NCBI GenBank assembly: GCA_023139225.1
Contig: JAGLNZ010000290.1
Coordinates: forward strand, 1 to 6,920
Source of the DNA: Desulfobacula sp.
GTDB taxonomy: Bacteria; Desulfobacterota; Desulfobacteria; Desulfobacterales; Desulfobacteraceae
Direction of reading: 5' to 3'
Length of the DNA: 6,920 nt
Shown: positions 5,900-6,920 of the stretch, piece by piece
Position numbering within the stretch: position 1 is the stretch's first letter
Layout: the number at the start of each line of letters is the position of its first letter
The notes under the pieces: generated by a model
Told to the model about the DNA's origin: nothing
What the model saw: the letters and a program-made list of their open reading frames with translations, nothing else
The model's database searches: none
Translations under genes and position numbers: made by a program

Positions 5900-6920
5900 C
5901 AACTGCTTTTTTAGAAGTTTTAAATGGTGAGAAACTAGAACGGGAAAAAATTCCTCATCTTCGGTTTAAAGATTTTTACCAAAATGTGAGAAGCATTATA
6001 AAGAATGGTGGAAAGGTTGTTCAGTATTTTGGCTATCAGGATGGCACAACTATGAAGTTTATGGCTGTGTTGAGAACTGACAAGCTGCTGATAGCCGGAT
6101 GCGATGCACCGGATTCTTATCCCGCCTTCAGTAAAATATGTGAGCCTTTTCATATGTTTGAAAGGGAGATTGCCGAACAATTCGGTATTCGCCCCGAGGG
6201 TCATCCCTGGCTGAAAATGGTCAGGTATCATCCCAATTGCCGGAATGTACCTGATGTTTTTGAAAACGATTATAAACAAGATATCCCTGGTAATTATGAT
6301 TATTATCAGGTTGAAGGTGATGAAATTCATGAAGTTGCTGTAGGGCCGGTTCATGCAGGTGTTATAGAACCCGGCCATTTCAGGTTTAACTGTATTGGTG
6401 AACGAGTGCTTCATCTGGAAATACAGCTGGGATACCAGCACAGGGGAGTAGAAAACCTATTTTTAAACGTTGAAGCAAAACGGTTGCCCATTCTTGCTGA
6501 AAATATTGCAGGAGACACCACTATTGGCCATAGCCTTTGTATGGCACAGGCGGTTGAGGCACTTACCGGGGTAAAACCTGATAAAGGCGCTAAAATCATT
6601 CGAACCATTGCTTTGGAATTAGAACGGCTTGCCAATCACATTGGTGATCTTGGGGCATTAAGCGGTGATGTTGCATTCTTACCGCCAGCCAATTATTTTG
6701 GACGTATCAGGGGAGATTTTTTAAATCTGGCGCTTCTGCTATGTGGAAACAGGTTTGGAAAAGGATTGGTACGACCCGGAGGGGTTCGTTTTTCTCTTGC
6801 CGATGACATTCGACAAACCCTTGATGAACGGCTAAAAGAATTAAAACCCCAGGTGGAACATGTCCTGGATCTTCTTTTTGGTGCTTCAACCGTAAGAGCC
6901 CGTTTTGAAGACTGTGGTAA
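5896..6920 (+). CDS. hyfG: hydrogenase large-subunit-like protein (NuoC-NuoD fusion), HyfG-type, Ehr-like, 3' partial
   Basis: The first 341 codons of a HycE/HyfG-type fusion protein; the family is usually about 500-570 aa, so the C-terminus is missing at the window edge. Residues about 25-115 form a NuoC-like domain ending in MFEREIAEQFGIRPEGHP (87-104). Residues from about 150 form the NuoD/large-subunit domain: GPVHAGVIEPGHFRF (150-164), LGYQHRGVE (178-186), ALELERLANHIGDLG (239-253) and RPGGVRF (293-299). These scaffold motifs are intact. The first nickel-ligand motif is not: in place of R-V-C-G-I-C-x-x-x-H the protein reads N203-I-A205-G-D-T208-T-I-G-H212, so both cysteines are lost while the His is kept. 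Active [NiFe] chemistry is therefore not expected. This sequence style is typical of the energy-converting hydrogenase-related (Ehr) complexes. It should pair with a NuoB-like small subunit encoded downstream. The second CxxC lies beyond the window and cannot be judged. Confidence 0.93.
   Translation, partial: MTTAFLEVLNGEKLEREKIPHLRFKDFYQNVRSIIKNGGKVVQYFGYQDGTTMKFMAVLRTDKLLIAGCDAPDSYPAFSKICEPFHMFEREIAEQFGIRPEGHPWLKMVRYHPNCRNVPDVFENDYKQDIPGNYDYYQVEGDEIHEVAVGPVHAGVIEPGHFRFNCIGERVLHLEIQLGYQHRGVENLFLNVEAKRLPILAENIAGDTTIGHSLCMAQAVEALTGVKPDKGAKIIRTIALELERLANHIGDLGALSGDVAFLPPANYFGRIRGDFLNLALLLCGNRFGKGLVRPGGVRFSLADDIRQTLDERLKELKPQVEHVLDLLFGASTVRARFEDCG

Noticed and set aside
5935..6441. 168-codon open frame on the minus strand
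   Set aside because: It lies wholly antisense to the hyfG-like gene, whose plus-strand frame carries a full series of family motifs and a strong ribosome binding site. The minus-strand protein shows no recognisable domain.
898..6920. A respiratory complex I (nuo) operon
   Set aside because: The NuoC-NuoD fusion, the HyfE-type NuoK-like protein and the HyfB-type C-terminus, together with the B-C-E-F-G order, fit Hyf/Ehr. There are no separate nuoA, nuoJ, nuoK or nuoN genes.

Overview
The window is AT-rich (roughly 40% G+C by eye). It carries most of a membrane-complex operon related to formate hydrogenlyase/hydrogenase-4 (Hyf/Hyc). Gene content, gene order and base composition would fit a strictly anaerobic, Desulfobacteraceae-like deltaproteobacterium (Desulfobacterota). 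That placement is an impression from protein style and composition; the sequence has no taxonomic marker.

Layout: 6-524 is a small hypothetical gene of unrecognised family whose true start may lie left of the window. 525-897 is a gene-free, very AT-rich region with several regulatory-looking elements: a perfect FNR-type box (TTGAT-N4-ATCAA, 664-677), a TATATT -10-like hexamer (703-708), a perfect 23-bp palindrome (744-766), a short TGACA/TGTCA inverted repeat (778-790) and a second promoter-like TTGACA (819-824). From 898 to the right edge, five genes run in one direction with almost no gaps: hyfB-like, hyfC-like, hyfE-like, hyfF-like and the start of a hyfG-like NuoC-NuoD fusion cut by the window end. 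Three of the four junctions are a TAATG or ATGA overlap or a gap of about 10 bases, and the fourth is 16 bases, as expected for one transcript making a stoichiometric complex.

Working together: HyfB and HyfF are NuoL/M/N-type antiporter subunits with the expected membrane Glu and Lys residues. HyfC is the NuoH-like anchor linking the membrane arm to the catalytic arm. HyfE carries the NuoK-like element. HyfG should form the soluble module with small and ferredoxin-type subunits that would lie downstream, outside the window.

The main point of interest is in HyfG. Where a true [NiFe] hydrogenase has its first CxxC nickel-binding motif (R-V-C-G-I-C...H), this protein reads N-I-A-G-D-T-T-I-G-H, so both cysteines are missing. 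The family-level scaffold motifs around it are intact. This places the locus with the 'energy-converting hydrogenase-related' (Ehr) complexes rather than with active group 4 hydrogenases. Their electron donor, acceptor and reaction are, to my knowledge, not settled. The position of the quinone-binding Tyr of complex I NuoD also appears to be Gly, so neither standard chemistry is supported.
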